A stretch of DNA of 64,000 nucleotides, taken from NCBI GenBank assembly GCA_049366715.1, contig JBMNCQ010000074.1, forward strand, positions 7,683 through 71,682, read 5' to 3'. Positions 23,062 through 33,552 of this stretch are shown piece by piece (positions within the stretch are counted from its first letter, which is position 1; each line of letters begins with the position of its first letter). A program made the position numbers and the translations under genes. Below the pieces are notes generated by a model. The model had not been told where the DNA came from and did no database searches. It was given only the letters and a program-made list of their open reading frames with translations. Source of the stretch: JBMNCQ01 sp049366715 (GTDB lineage Bacteria; Bacillota; Peptococcia; Peptococcales; BICA1-8).

Positions 23062-26000
23062 ATGAATCCAGCACATGCGCTGAGAAACAGGCATACCTTT
23101 GCTCAAATCCATGAAAAAATGGAAATGCCTAACCTTATTGAAATTCAACAAAACTCTTATCAGTGGTTTCTTGATGAGGGGCTAAGGGAAATGTTTCAAG
23201 ATATTTCTCCAATTCAAGATTTTACTGGTAATCTGATTTTAGAATTTGTTGATTACACTCTGGGGGAGCCCAAGTATGATGTTGAGGAGTGTAAAGAGAG
23301 AGACGTTACATATGCAGCCCCTTTACGTTTAAAGGTCAGACTTATTAATAAAGAAACAGGTGAGGTAAAAGAGCAAGAAGTTTTTATGGGTGATTTCCCT
23401 TTAATGACAAGTAAGGGAACTTTCATTATTAATGGTGCCGAACGGGTAATCGTCAGCCAGCTGGTAAGGTCTCCCGGAGTATATTATTCGGAGACGATTG
23501 ATACCAGCGGTAAACGATTATACAATTCGACCATAATTCCTAACAGAGGGGCTTGGCTTGAATTTGAGACAGATGTTAATGAGAACTTATTCGTAAGAAT
23601 AGATAGAACCAGAAAACTTCCTGCTACTGTTCTGTTAAGGGCTCTGGGTTATGGCAGTAATGGTCAGATTCTGGATTTGTTTGATAATGACGAAAGAATC
23701 AGGATGACTTTAGAAAGGGATCATACCGAGACCGAAGGGGAAGCTCTTGTTGAAATTTATAAAAGGCTGCGGCCGGGTGAGCCGCCTACTGTTGACAGCG
23801 CCAGGTCTTTATTAAACACACTTTTTTTTGATCCCAAGCGCTATGATTTAGCCAAAGTAGGCCGGTACAAACTCAATAAAAAACTTAATTTAGGAATAGA
23901 CCGGGATGTTAAACATATCACCAGAGAAGATATTATAGCGGTAGTAAAATATCTGATCCGGCTGGTTAAAGGTGAAGGAAGACCTGATGATATCGATCAT
24001 TTAGGCAACCGCCGTCTGCGCTCTGTCGGAGAACTTTTGCAAAATCAGTTCCGGATCGGACTCTCCAGGATGGAAAGGGTAGTACGGGAAAGAATGACTA
24101 TCCAAGATGTTGATGTGATTACGCCCCAGGTTTTAATTAATATCAGACCTGTTGTAGCGGCTATTAAAGAGTTCTTTGGTTCCAGTCAGTTATCGCAATT
24201 TATGGATCAAACCAACCCTTTGGCCGAACTCACCCATAAAAGGAGACTTAGTGCTTTGGGACCGGGAGGATTAAGCCGTGAAAGGGCAGGTTTCGAAGTG
24301 CGGGACGTCCACCATTCCCATTACGGCAGGATGTGTCCCATAGAAACTCCAGAAGGACCTAACATCGGATTGATTAGTTCGTTGAGTACTTATGCCCGCA
24401 TTAATGAATTCGGGTTCATAGAAGCCCCCTATCGAAAGGTAAATAAAGATGCAGGCAAAGTAACGAATGAAATTGTTTACTTAACTGCCGATGAAGAAGA
24501 TAATTATATAGTAGCTCAGGCCAATGCCCCTCTTGATGACGAAGGTCACTTTATTAATAAGAAGGTTAATGCCCGGCATGGTCATGAAATATTGGTTGTT
24601 GATGCCGATAAAGTTGATTATATGGATGTTTCGCCCAAACAGGTGGTTTCCATTGCTACCGCGATGATTCCATTTTTAGAGCATGATGATGCTAACCGTG
24701 CTCTGATGGGTGCTAACATGCAGCGTCAGGCTGTGCCTCTGTTGCGCACCGATGCGCCTTATATCGGAACCGGGATGGAGTTTAAAGCAGCCTATGATTC
24801 GGGTGTACTGGTCATTGCAGAAAACGGCGGTGTAGTAGAACGGGTTACTGCCAATGAAATAATGATCAAAAATGACTCGGGAAAAAAGGATATGTACAAA
24901 TTAACGAAATTTAATCGATCTAACCAAGGAACTTGTATAAACCAAAAACCCTTGGTGAAAAAAGATCAGAGGATATTGAAAGGAGCCGTTTTAGCGGATG
25001 GCCCTTCTACCGACCAGGGGGAACTGGCTCTGGGACGTAATGTTTTAGTAGCCTTTATGACCTGGGAAGGTTACAATTACGAAGATGCTATTTTAATAAA
25101 TGAAAAGCTGGTAAAAGAGGATTATTATACCTCTATTCATATCGAAGAATATGAATGTGATGCCCGGGATACGAAATTAGGCCCTGAGGAAATTACCCGT
25201 GATATCCCTAATGTAGGGGAAGATGTCTTAAAGAATCTTGATGAAAGAGGCATTATCAGAGTGGGGGCAGAAGTGAGGCCGGGGGATATCCTGGTCGGTA
25301 AAGTTACCCCGAAGGGTGAAACTGAGCTTACTGCAGAAGAAAGACTCTTGCGGGCTATTTTCGGAGAAAAGGCCCGGGAAGTCAGAGATACTTCCCTGCG
25401 TGTGCCCCACGGTGAAGCGGGGAAAATTGTTGATGTCAAAGTATTTACCAGGGAAAATGGTGATGAGCTGGCACCGGGAGTTAACCAGATAGTCAGAGTC
25501 TATATTGCGCAAAAGCGTAAGATTTCGGAAGGGGACAAGATGGCGGGACGGCACGGGAATAAAGGTGTTATTTCGCGGATTCTGCCTGAAGAAGATATGC
25601 CCTTTTTGCCGGATGGTACTCCTGTAGAGGTTGTGTTAAATCCGCTGGGGGTGCCGTCTAGAATGAACATCGGTCAGGCTATGGAAACTCACTTGGGAAT
25701 GGCTGCCAAGGCTCTTGGGATTCACATTGCCACGCCGGTTTTTGACGGAGCGTCGGAAAGGGATATATCTGAAATGCTTCTTAACGCAAATGACGCACGT
25801 CCGGACCTCAATTTTAACGCGACAGGTAAATTTACCCTTAGAGACGGGAGATCAGGAGAGTTTTTTGATAATCCCGTTACGGTAGGAAACATGTATGTAC
25901 TTAAACTGGCCCATTTAGTTGATGATAAGATCCATGCCCGCTCCACAGGTCCATATTCCCTCGTTACCCAGCAGCCTTTGGGCGGTAAAGCGCAGTTCGG

Positions 26001-26457
26001 GGGCCAGCGTTTTGGTGAGATGGAAGTTTGGGCTCTTGAAGCCTATGGGTCATCCTATACCTTGCAAGAGATATTAACTGTTAAATCTGATGATGTGGTA
26101 GGCCGCGTTAAAACTTACGAAGCCATAGTTAAAGGAGAGAATGTTCCGGAGCCTGGTGTACCGGAATCCTTTAAAGTTTTGGTTAAAGAACTGCAGAGTT
26201 TATGTTTGGATGTCAAAATTCTCTCCGAAGATGATGAAGAAATAGAGATTCGCGAAGCGGAAGAAGATATAGCAGAAACTGCCAAAGAATTAGGCTTAGA
26301 TATTCAAGGTGATGATGAAAGAGACGGTAAAGCTCCGGGAGCCGATGAAGATTATTCTGATGATGAAATTGATGATGATGAAGATATCAATTTAGATGAT
26401 GTGGAAATTAATTTTGATACCGAAGACGATGACGAGGATGAGGATGGTCTTTATTAA
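23062..26457 (+). CDS. rpoB: DNA-directed RNA polymerase subunit beta
   Basis: Beta subunit of RNA polymerase, which forms one pincer and the rifampicin pocket. The protein of 1131 residues is complete. The rifampicin region SSQLSQFMDQTNPLAELTHKRRLSALGPGG is standard, with no resistance-type change recognised. GRHGNKGVISRILPEEDMPF and the final QPLGGKAQFGGQRFGEMEVWALEAYGS block are also present. The last ~50 residues are an acidic tail (many D/E runs such as DDEIDDDEDIN). GGGGTGAG precedes the ATG. rpoC follows after 34 nt. Confidence 0.98.
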   Translation: MNPAHALRNRHTFAQIHEKMEMPNLIEIQQNSYQWFLDEGLREMFQDISPIQDFTGNLILEFVDYTLGEPKYDVEECKERDVTYAAPLRLKVRLINKETGEVKEQEVFMGDFPLMTSKGTFIINGAERVIVSQLVRSPGVYYSETIDTSGKRLYNSTIIPNRGAWLEFETDVNENLFVRIDRTRKLPATVLLRALGYGSNGQILDLFDNDERIRMTLERDHTETEGEALVEIYKRLRPGEPPTVDSARSLLNTLFFDPKRYDLAKVGRYKLNKKLNLGIDRDVKHITREDIIAVVKYLIRLVKGEGRPDDIDHLGNRRLRSVGELLQNQFRIGLSRMERVVRERMTIQDVDVITPQVLINIRPVVAAIKEFFGSSQLSQFMDQTNPLAELTHKRRLSALGPGGLSRERAGFEVRDVHHSHYGRMCPIETPEGPNIGLISSLSTYARINEFGFIEAPYRKVNKDAGKVTNEIVYLTADEEDNYIVAQANAPLDDEGHFINKKVNARHGHEILVVDADKVDYMDVSPKQVVSIATAMIPFLEHDDANRALMGANMQRQAVPLLRTDAPYIGTGMEFKAAYDSGVLVIAENGGVVERVTANEIMIKNDSGKKDMYKLTKFNRSNQGTCINQKPLVKKDQRILKGAVLADGPSTDQGELALGRNVLVAFMTWEGYNYEDAILINEKLVKEDYYTSIHIEEYECDARDTKLGPEEITRDIPNVGEDVLKNLDERGIIRVGAEVRPGDILVGKVTPKGETELTAEERLLRAIFGEKAREVRDTSLRVPHGEAGKIVDVKVFTRENGDELAPGVNQIVRVYIAQKRKISEGDKMAGRHGNKGVISRILPEEDMPFLPDGTPVEVVLNPLGVPSRMNIGQAMETHLGMAAKALGIHIATPVFDGASERDISEMLLNANDARPDLNFNATGKFTLRDGRSGEFFDNPVTVGNMYVLKLAHLVDDKIHARSTGPYSLVTQQPLGGKAQFGGQRFGEMEVWALEAYGSSYTLQEILTVKSDDVVGRVKTYEAIVKGENVPEPGVPESFKVLVKELQSLCLDVKILSEDDEEIEIREAEEDIAETAKELGLDIQGDDERDGKAPGADEDYSDDEIDDDEDINLDDVEINFDTEDDDEDEDGLY

Positions 26458-26491
26458 GAAATAAATTGATTCAGGGAAGGGAGCGAGGCCC

Positions 26492-29400
26492 TTGTTAGAT
26501 GTTAATAATTTTGATCGAATGCGAATAGGTTTAGCCTCTCCGGAACAAATCCGTGCTTGGTCCAGCGGGGAAGTAAAAAAGCCGGAAACAATAAACTACC
26601 GTACTCTTAAACCGGAACGGGAAGGCTTGTTCTGTGAGAAAATATTTGGCCCGACTCGTGATTGGGAGTGTCACTGCGGTAAATATAAGAGGGTGCGCTA
26701 TAAAGGGATTATTTGTGATAGATGTGGTGTTGAAGTTACTCGCTCAAAAGTAAGAAGGGAAAGGCTGGGGCATATTGAGCTTGCTGCACCCTGTTCCCAC
26801 ATCTGGTATTTTAAAGGTATTCCCAGCCGGATGGGATTATTGTTAGATATGTCTCCCAGGTCATTAGAAAAGGTAATTTATTTTGTCTCTTATATTGTAA
26901 TTGATCCGGGGGATACCCCTTTAATGAAAAAACAATTATTAACTGAAACTGAATATAGAGAGTATAAAGATAAATACAGCAATCGTTTTGAGGCCAGCAT
27001 CGGTGCCGAAGCTGTTAAAAGTCTACTGGAAGAGATTAATCTGGAGAACCTTCATCAGGAACTTCGTACTGAGATTAAAGAAACTACAGGTCAGAGAAAA
27101 ATCCGCGCAATTCGCCGGCTGGAGGTCGTAGAAGCTCTTAAGAAATCAGGTAATGAACCCAGCTGGATGGTAATGGATGTTCTGCCTGTGATTCCGCCTG
27201 AATTAAGGCCGATGGTACAGCTGGATGGGGGCAGGTTTGCAACTTCTGATTTGAACGATCTCTACCGGAGGGTCATTAATAGAAATAACCGTTTGAAAAG
27301 ATTACTGGACCTAGGTGCTCCCGATATCATTGTACGTAATGAAAAAAGAATGCTGCAGGAAGCGGTGGATGCTTTAATTGATAATGGCAGGAGAGGCCGG
27401 CCTGTGACAGGACCGGGCAACCGGCCCCTTAAATCTTTAAGTGATATGCTTAAAGGAAAACAGGGACGGTTCCGGCAGAATCTTTTAGGAAAGCGGGTTG
27501 ATTATTCCGGACGTTCCGTTATTGTTGTAGGTCCGGAATTAAAGCTTCATCAATGCGGTTTGCCGAAAGAAATGGCTTTGGAACTCTTTAAGCCCTTTGT
27601 AATGAAGAAACTGGTTAACGATGGTTATGCTCATAATATTAAGAGTGCGAAGCGTATGGTAGAAAGAGTGAAAACAGAAGTCTGGGATGTTCTGGAAGAG
27701 GTTATTAAAGAACATCCGGTTCTCTTAAACCGTGCGCCAACCCTTCATAGACTCGGTATTCAAGCCTTTGAACCTGTTCTGGTCGAGGGGAGAGCTTTAC
27801 AAATTCATCCTTTAGTTTGCCCGGCTTATAATGCGGACTTTGACGGGGACCAAATGGCCGTACACGTACCTCTTTCAGCCGAAGCCCAAGCTGAAGCCCG
27901 GATTTTAATGCTGGCAGCCCATAACATATTAAATCCCAAGGATGGCCGCCCCGTTGTTACACCTACGCAGGATATGGTATTAGGGTCCTATTACTTAACA
28001 GTAGAAAAACCCGGCGTACTGGGCGAAGGCAAAATATTAAAAGATAACGATGAAGTCATTACAGCCTATGAAGCTAACGCCGTTGATATTCATGCGAAAA
28101 TAAAAGTCCGCCAGCCGGATGGCAGTCGTTTAGAAACAACAGTAGGCCGGATTATTTTCAACTCCGTTATACCCAAAGAAGTTGGTTATATAAACGAGGT
28201 TGCGACGAAGAAGGTTCTCGGAAAAATCGTGGCTAAATGCTATAGTAAACTGGGTTCCAGTGCTACGGCCGAAATGCTGGACGGGATTAAAAAATTGGGC
28301 TTTACCTTCTCAACAAAAGCGGGAATTACAATTAGTATAAGTGACATTATAGTTCCTGATAAGAAGATTGAAATATTAAGTGAATCTGATGCTAAGGTTG
28401 AGAGTATCGAGCAAAAATTCCGAAGAGGTCTGATTACCGAAGAAGAACGTTATCAGCTGATCATCGATGTTTGGAATAAAGCTACCGACGGAGTGACCAA
28501 GGCATTACTGGAAAATCTTGATGAATATAATAATATTTACATGATGGCCACCTCCGGTGCCCGGGGTAATATTCAGCAGATTCGTCAGTTGGCAGGTATG
28601 CGTGGTCTGATGGCCGACCCATCGGGTAGAACCATCGAATTACCGATTAAGGCTAATTTCCGGGAAGGTTTAACTGTACTGGAATATTTCATATCGACTC
28701 ATGGTGCCCGTAAAGGTTTGGCGGATACGGCGTTAAGAACTGCCGATTCAGGATATCTGACCCGTCGTTTGGTTGATGTTGCCCAGGATGTAATTGTTAG
28801 AGAAGATGACTGCGGAACCCTTGATGGTATATCTGTAGATGCTGTTAAGAACGGCAACGAAATAATTGAACCTTTGGAAGAAAGAATTGCCGGCCGCTTT
28901 GCTCTTAAGGATATTGTTCATCCCGAAACCGGGGAAGTTCTGGTAGAAGCGAATGAGATGATTACCGATGATATGGCTGAGGAAATTGCGAAATTAGACT
29001 TTACCAGAATTGACATTAGGTCGGCATTGACTTGTAAAACCCGTTATGGCGTATGCCGCAAATGTTATGGCCGTAATTTAGCGACAGGCTTACACGTGGA
29101 TATTGGTGAAGCTGTAGGTATAATTGCTGCTCAGTCCATCGGTGAACCCGGCACGCAGTTGACAATGCGTACTTTCCATACCGGGGGTGTTGCCGGTGAT
29201 GATATTACTCAGGGTCTGCCCAGAGTTGAGGAGTTATTTGAGGCTAGAAAACCAAAAGGTCAGGCGATCATAGCGGAAACCGAAGGCGTAGTTAAGATAA
29301 ATGAAGTGAAAAGCCGTAAAGAAATAGAAGTTATAACCGGTGAGGGAGAAGCCCGCTCGTATCAAGTTCCTTACGGATCGCGGATAAAAGTACTGGACGG

Positions 29401-29950
29401 GCAGAAGGTTGACCCGGGGACGGAGTTAACCGAAGGATCCGTTAACCCCCATGATTTATTGAGGATTAAAGGGATTAGAGGAGTTCAGTCTTACCTGTTG
29501 CAAGAGGTTCAGAAAGTTTATCGCCTGCAAGGGGTTGATATCAACGATAAGCATATTGAAGTAATGGTAAGACAAATGCTCCGTAAAGTTAAGGTTGAGG
29601 AGGCAGGAGATACCGATCTTTTACCGGGAGGATTAGTGGATATTTTCGATTTTGAAGATGAGAATAGCCGCGTGCAGGAATTCGGCGGAGAACCGGCTAC
29701 GGCTAAGCCCGTATTATTAGGTATTACCAAAGCATCACTGGCTACCGATTCCTTCTTATCCGCAGCTTCATTCCAGGAAACAACCAGAGTACTTACTGAT
29801 GCGGCGATTAAAGGCAAAATCGATCCGCTCTTAGGATTAAAGGAAAATGTGATTATCGGGAAACTAATTCCGGCGGGTACCGGTATGAGCAGATACAGAA
29901 ACCTTAAGGTCATTTCCCAAGAGCCGGTTTTAGCGGATATGGAAGAGTAA
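26492..29950 (+). CDS. rpoC: DNA-directed RNA polymerase subunit beta'
   Basis: Catalytic beta' subunit. The 1152-residue protein contains the N-terminal zinc site (ECHCGKYKR...CDRCGVEV), the catalytic magnesium motif NADFDGDQM, the bridge helix and trigger loop region (TMRTFHTGGVAGDDITQGLPRVEELFEARKPKG) and a normal C-terminus. The start is TTG: AAGGGAG lies 8 nt before it, and MLDVNNFDRMRIGLASP is the normal family N-terminus. Co-transcribed with rpoB. Confidence 0.98.
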   Translation: MLDVNNFDRMRIGLASPEQIRAWSSGEVKKPETINYRTLKPEREGLFCEKIFGPTRDWECHCGKYKRVRYKGIICDRCGVEVTRSKVRRERLGHIELAAPCSHIWYFKGIPSRMGLLLDMSPRSLEKVIYFVSYIVIDPGDTPLMKKQLLTETEYREYKDKYSNRFEASIGAEAVKSLLEEINLENLHQELRTEIKETTGQRKIRAIRRLEVVEALKKSGNEPSWMVMDVLPVIPPELRPMVQLDGGRFATSDLNDLYRRVINRNNRLKRLLDLGAPDIIVRNEKRMLQEAVDALIDNGRRGRPVTGPGNRPLKSLSDMLKGKQGRFRQNLLGKRVDYSGRSVIVVGPELKLHQCGLPKEMALELFKPFVMKKLVNDGYAHNIKSAKRMVERVKTEVWDVLEEVIKEHPVLLNRAPTLHRLGIQAFEPVLVEGRALQIHPLVCPAYNADFDGDQMAVHVPLSAEAQAEARILMLAAHNILNPKDGRPVVTPTQDMVLGSYYLTVEKPGVLGEGKILKDNDEVITAYEANAVDIHAKIKVRQPDGSRLETTVGRIIFNSVIPKEVGYINEVATKKVLGKIVAKCYSKLGSSATAEMLDGIKKLGFTFSTKAGITISISDIIVPDKKIEILSESDAKVESIEQKFRRGLITEEERYQLIIDVWNKATDGVTKALLENLDEYNNIYMMATSGARGNIQQIRQLAGMRGLMADPSGRTIELPIKANFREGLTVLEYFISTHGARKGLADTALRTADSGYLTRRLVDVAQDVIVREDDCGTLDGISVDAVKNGNEIIEPLEERIAGRFALKDIVHPETGEVLVEANEMITDDMAEEIAKLDFTRIDIRSALTCKTRYGVCRKCYGRNLATGLHVDIGEAVGIIAAQSIGEPGTQLTMRTFHTGGVAGDDITQGLPRVEELFEARKPKGQAIIAETEGVVKINEVKSRKEIEVITGEGEARSYQVPYGSRIKVLDGQKVDPGTELTEGSVNPHDLLRIKGIRGVQSYLLQEVQKVYRLQGVDINDKHIEVMVRQMLRKVKVEEAGDTDLLPGGLVDIFDFEDENSRVQEFGGEPATAKPVLLGITKASLATDSFLSAASFQETTRVLTDAAIKGKIDPLLGLKENVIIGKLIPAGTGMSRYRNLKVISQEPVLADMEE

Positions 29951-29958
29951 TCTCAAGC

Positions 29959-29987
29959 TTGACAGTAAATACTTGTGGTGATAAAAT
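29959..29987 (+). promoter_or_regulatory. promoter for the L7Ae-like gene and str genes
   Basis: TTGACA at 29959-29964 and TAAAAT at 29982-29987 with a perfect 17-nt spacer, 39 nt before the L7Ae-like start. Confidence 0.75.
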
Positions 29988-30025
29988 ATCCAAGTGTGTG
30001 TAGTATAGGGGAGGGTTTTAGTGGA

Positions 30026-30271
30026 ATGAGTGAGTTAAGAAACTTGCCCAAGGTTATCGGTACAAAACAAACTGCTAAAGCCTTGCAGAAAGATGAAGTT
30101 TCTGTACTGTATATTGCTAAAGATGCCGAAAACCGCATTATTGAACCTTTGGAATCCCAGGCCAGAGAGAATGGTGTGCAAGTGGTGCGGGTTCCGAATA
30201 TGAAGGAACTGGGAAAGGCTTTCGGTATTGAAGTGGGTGCGGCAGCGGCAGCACTTTTAAAAAAGTATTAA
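30026..30271 (+). CDS. L7Ae-family K-turn-binding protein (ribosomal protein L7Ae-like)
   Basis: Small protein of 81 residues in the L7Ae/L30e/S12e family; the Bacillus homologue YbxF binds K-turn RNA. The conserved core is IGTKQTAKALQKDEVSVLYIAKDAE with VRVPNMKELGKAFGIEVGAAAAALLK. The frame is open upstream to 29975, but GGGGAGGG at 30008-30015 and the short family length support ATG 30026. Position between rpoC and rpsL is typical. Confidence 0.93.
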   Translation: MSELRNLPKVIGTKQTAKALQKDEVSVLYIAKDAENRIIEPLESQARENGVQVVRVPNMKELGKAFGIEVGAAAAALLKKY

Positions 30272-30359
30272 TGTTAGAGAGTCGAGGCTCTAATTCAGTC
30301 TCGACTTCCAACTATTTTTAAAACAAATTATTTTTGAGCTGAGGAAGGAGGTGTAGGGG

Positions 30360-30743
30360 ATGCCAACAATCAGTCAATTGGTTAGAAAAGGTAGAAGTGT
30401 TATTGGTAAAAAGTCTACTGCTCCTGCTTTAAAAGAAAATCCGCAGAAAAGAGGAGTATGTACTAGAGTTTATACAACTACACCTAAAAAACCAAATTCT
30501 GCGTTGCGTAAAGTAGCGAGGGTTAGGTTGACAAATGGTATAGAAGTAACTGCTTATATTCCTGGTATTGGACACAATTTACAAGAGCACTCCGTGGTAC
30601 TTGTAAGAGGTGGTCGTGTAAAAGACATTCCTGGTGTGCGTTATCACTTAGTACGCGGTACTTTAGATGCTGCAGGTGTACAAAACCGTAACCAGGCTCG
30701 TTCCAAGTATGGAACAAAAAGAGCGAAAAAAGCGAAAAAATAG
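30360..30743 (+). CDS. rpsL: 30S ribosomal protein S12
   Basis: S12 monitors codon-anticodon pairing at the decoding site. The protein of 127 residues begins MPTISQLVRKGR and contains the loops TTPKKPNSALRKVARVRL and PGIGHNLQEHSVVLVRGGRVKDIPGVRYH, where streptomycin-resistance changes occur. Both lysine positions in TTPKKPNS and GRVKDIPG carry the sensitive residue. GGAAGGAGGTG precedes the ATG. First ribosomal gene of the str group rpsL-rpsG-fusA-tuf. Confidence 0.98.
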   Translation: MPTISQLVRKGRSVIGKKSTAPALKENPQKRGVCTRVYTTTPKKPNSALRKVARVRLTNGIEVTAYIPGIGHNLQEHSVVLVRGGRVKDIPGVRYHLVRGTLDAAGVQNRNQARSKYGTKRAKKAKK

Positions 30744-30759
30744 TTGAAGGGGGGAGAAT

Positions 30760-31230
30760 ATGCCTAGAAAAGGTGCTGTTCCCAAAAGAGAGTTATTGGC
30801 TGATCCGATATTTAATAGTAAAAAAGTTACGAAATTGATCAATCAGGTTATGCTTGATGGTAAAAAAGGTGCAGCAGAAAAAGCTGTTTATGATGCTTTT
30901 GATATGATAAAAGATAAAACAGGTAAAGAGCCTTTGGAGGTTTACGAGGAGGCGCTGAAAAATGTGATGCCTGTTTTAGAAGTTAAAGCCCGCCGGGTAG
31001 GGGGGGCTAACTATCAGGTTCCTGTGGAAGTTAGAACCGACCGCCGGCAGACGCTGGGGATTCGGTGGCTGGTAACATATGCCCGTAAACGGGGTGAAAA
31101 AACTATGGATTTAAGACTGGCCGGCGAATTAATGGACGCGGCGAACAATACGGGCGGTTCGGTTAAAAAACGTGAAGACACACATAAAATGGCTGAGGCT
31201 AACAAAGCTTTTGCTCATTATCGTTGGTAG
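30760..31230 (+). CDS. rpsG: 30S ribosomal protein S7
   Basis: S7 organises the 3' major domain of 16S rRNA and contacts the E site. It has 156 residues, begins MPRKGAVPKRELL and contains the conserved PVLEVKARRVGGANYQVPVEVR and MDLRLAGELMDAANNTGGSVKKREDTHKMAEANKAFAHYRW. It follows rpsL by 16 nt with GAAGGGGGGAG as the ribosome-binding site. Confidence 0.98.
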   Translation: MPRKGAVPKRELLADPIFNSKKVTKLINQVMLDGKKGAAEKAVYDAFDMIKDKTGKEPLEVYEEALKNVMPVLEVKARRVGGANYQVPVEVRTDRRQTLGIRWLVTYARKRGEKTMDLRLAGELMDAANNTGGSVKKREDTHKMAEANKAFAHYRW

Positions 31231-31303
31231 ATAAAAGGTGGTTGTTTATTTGGGGTAACCCAGAAGATTTTGTTGCCAACACAGGCTGGAAGGAGGATTG
31301 AAC

Positions 31304-33382
31304 GTGGCTCGCGCTTTTCCATTAGATAAAACAAGAAACATAGGTATAATGGCTCATATCGATGCTGGGAAAACCACCACAACTGAGCGGATTCTTTTTT
31401 ATACAGGTCGTGTTCATAAGATTGGTGAGGTTCACGACGGTGCTGCTACTATGGACTGGATGGTTCAAGAACAGGAAAGAGGTATTACAATTACCTCAGC
31501 TGCTACTACTGCTCAGTGGAAAGGACACCGTATTAACATAATCGATACGCCAGGGCACGTGGATTTCACAGTAGAGGTAGAACGTTCCTTGAGGGTACTG
31601 GATAGTTCTGTTGCTGTTTTTTGTGCTGTTGGCGGAGTAGAACCACAATCAGAAACAGTGTGGCGTCAGGCAGATAAATATGGTGTCCCGAGGCTTGCTT
31701 TTGTGAATAAAATGGACCGAATTGGCGCTGATTTCTTAAATGTTGTTGAACAAATTCGTAATAGATTAGGTGCAAATCCCATTCCGATCCAATTACCCAT
31801 TGGAAGCGAGGATGAATTCAAAGGCATTATTGATTTAGTTAAAAACAGGGCGTATTTTTATGCCGATGATTTGGGCACCCGGACAGATGAACAGGATATT
31901 CCTGCGGATTTAGCCGATTTAGCGGCTGAATACAGAGAAAAACTTCTAGAAGCTGTTGCTGAAAGCGACGAAGATCTGATGATGAAGTATCTGGAAGGGG
32001 AAGAACTATCTGAAGAGGAGATTAAATCTGCTCTCCGCAAAGCGACTATAGATGTGAAAATTATTCCTGTTCTATGCGGGTCCGCTTTTAAGAATAAAGG
32101 TGTTCAGCTATTACTGGATGCTGTTGTTGAATACTGTCCGTCACCTTTGGATATTCCGCCTATTCATGGCATTTTGCCCGACAGTGATGACGAGGCTTTC
32201 CGCAAAGCAGATGATAATGAACCCTTTAGTGCACTGGCTTTTAAAATAATGTCGGATCCCTATGTAGGAAAGCTGACATTCTTCCGTGTTTATTCAGGAA
32301 CAATGAAAGCCGGTTCCTACGTATATAATTCGACAAAAGGTAAGAAAGAAAGATTGGGTCGTATTTTACAGATGCATGCTAACCACCGGGAAGAAGTCGA
32401 TCTGGTTTATGCCGGAGACATTGCGGCTGCCGTTGGTTTTAAGGACACAACTACCGGGGATACCCTTTGTACTGACGATGCAATGATTATTTTGGAATCC
32501 ATGGAATTCCCGGAACCGGTTATTGAAGTGGCCATTGAACCAAGTACTAAAGCTGATCAGGAAAAAATGGGGATGTCCTTATCTAAGTTAGCTGAGGAAG
32601 ATCCGACCTTTAAAACTTATACTGATGAAGAAACCGGTCAAACGATCATCGCCGGAATGGGTGAACTGCATTTAGAGATCATTACCGACAGATTGCTGAG
32701 AGAATTTAAAGTTGATGCAAAAGTCGGCAGACCTCAAGTTGCTTATAAGGAGACAATCCGCAAAACGATCAAAGCAGAAGGAAAGTTTATCCGTCAATCC
32801 GGTGGCCGCGGGCAATACGGTCATTGTGTTGTTGAATTCTCACCTTTAGAACCGGGCAGCGGTTATCAGTTTGAAAGCAAAATTGTGGGCGGCGTAGTTC
32901 CTAAGGAATATATTACACCTATTGATGCCGGTATCCGGGAAGCGATGGAAAACGGTATTTCGGCGGGTTATCCGGCCGTAGATATTAAAGCTACTCTGCT
33001 GGATGGTTCATATCATGAGGTTGACTCCTCGGAAATGGCTTTTAAAGTGGCCGGTTCCATGTCTTTTAAAAGTGCAGGTGCTAAAGCTAATCCTGTGATT
33101 TTAGAACCGATTATGAAGGTAGAAGTTGTTGTTGCGGAAGAGTTTATGGGTGATGTTATGGGTGATATAAACTCTCGGCGCGGTAGAATAGAAGGAATGG
33201 AGCCTAGAGGTAATACTCAGGTAATAAGATCCTTTGTCCCTCTTTCCGAAATGTTTGGTTATGCTACGGACCTGCGCTCAAAAACTCAGGGTCGTGGAAC
33301 ATATACGATGTTTTTTGCCCACTATGATGAGGTTCCGAAGAATATTTCCGAAGAAATTATTGCCAAAAGACAGGGAAGATAA
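31304..33382 (+). CDS. fusA: elongation factor G
   Basis: EF-G drives translocation of tRNA and mRNA after peptide bond formation. The 692-residue protein has G1 AHIDAGKTT, G2 RGITITSAATT, G3 DTPGHVDF, G4 NKMDR, and domains II-V ending in the normal EF-G C-terminus. AAGGAGG at 31290-31296 lies 7 nt before GTG 31304; the in-frame TTG at 31298 is too close to it. The family start MARAFPLDKTRNIG agrees with GTG. Only one fusA is seen in the window. Confidence 0.98.
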   Translation: MARAFPLDKTRNIGIMAHIDAGKTTTTERILFYTGRVHKIGEVHDGAATMDWMVQEQERGITITSAATTAQWKGHRINIIDTPGHVDFTVEVERSLRVLDSSVAVFCAVGGVEPQSETVWRQADKYGVPRLAFVNKMDRIGADFLNVVEQIRNRLGANPIPIQLPIGSEDEFKGIIDLVKNRAYFYADDLGTRTDEQDIPADLADLAAEYREKLLEAVAESDEDLMMKYLEGEELSEEEIKSALRKATIDVKIIPVLCGSAFKNKGVQLLLDAVVEYCPSPLDIPPIHGILPDSDDEAFRKADDNEPFSALAFKIMSDPYVGKLTFFRVYSGTMKAGSYVYNSTKGKKERLGRILQMHANHREEVDLVYAGDIAAAVGFKDTTTGDTLCTDDAMIILESMEFPEPVIEVAIEPSTKADQEKMGMSLSKLAEEDPTFKTYTDEETGQTIIAGMGELHLEIITDRLLREFKVDAKVGRPQVAYKETIRKTIKAEGKFIRQSGGRGQYGHCVVEFSPLEPGSGYQFESKIVGGVVPKEYITPIDAGIREAMENGISAGYPAVDIKATLLDGSYHEVDSSEMAFKVAGSMSFKSAGAKANPVILEPIMKVEVVVAEEFMGDVMGDINSRRGRIEGMEPRGNTQVIRSFVPLSEMFGYATDLRSKTQGRGTYTMFFAHYDEVPKNISEEIIAKRQGR

Positions 33383-33410
33383 CATGGCTGGTAAGCTAAA
33401 TTTTTAGGTC

Positions 33411-33552
33411 AAGGTAAGCTTTCGGGTGATATTAACAGGTCGGGTAGAGGGAAAAGATATCTTAACCTTTATCTAGCGCAGGAAGTGTGGCGATACCTTA
33501 ACCTTTTAACCTAAAGAATTAACAATTATAAGTTGAAGGAGGAAAATGAAAG
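33411..33552 (+). repeat. duplicated tuf leader, copy 2
   Basis: Identical to 17071-17212 except one base (C at 33436 for T at 17096). The upstream boundary is sharp at AAGGTAAGCT. No own promoter like the one at 16934 is visible, so this copy is probably read from upstream with fusA. Confidence 0.85.
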
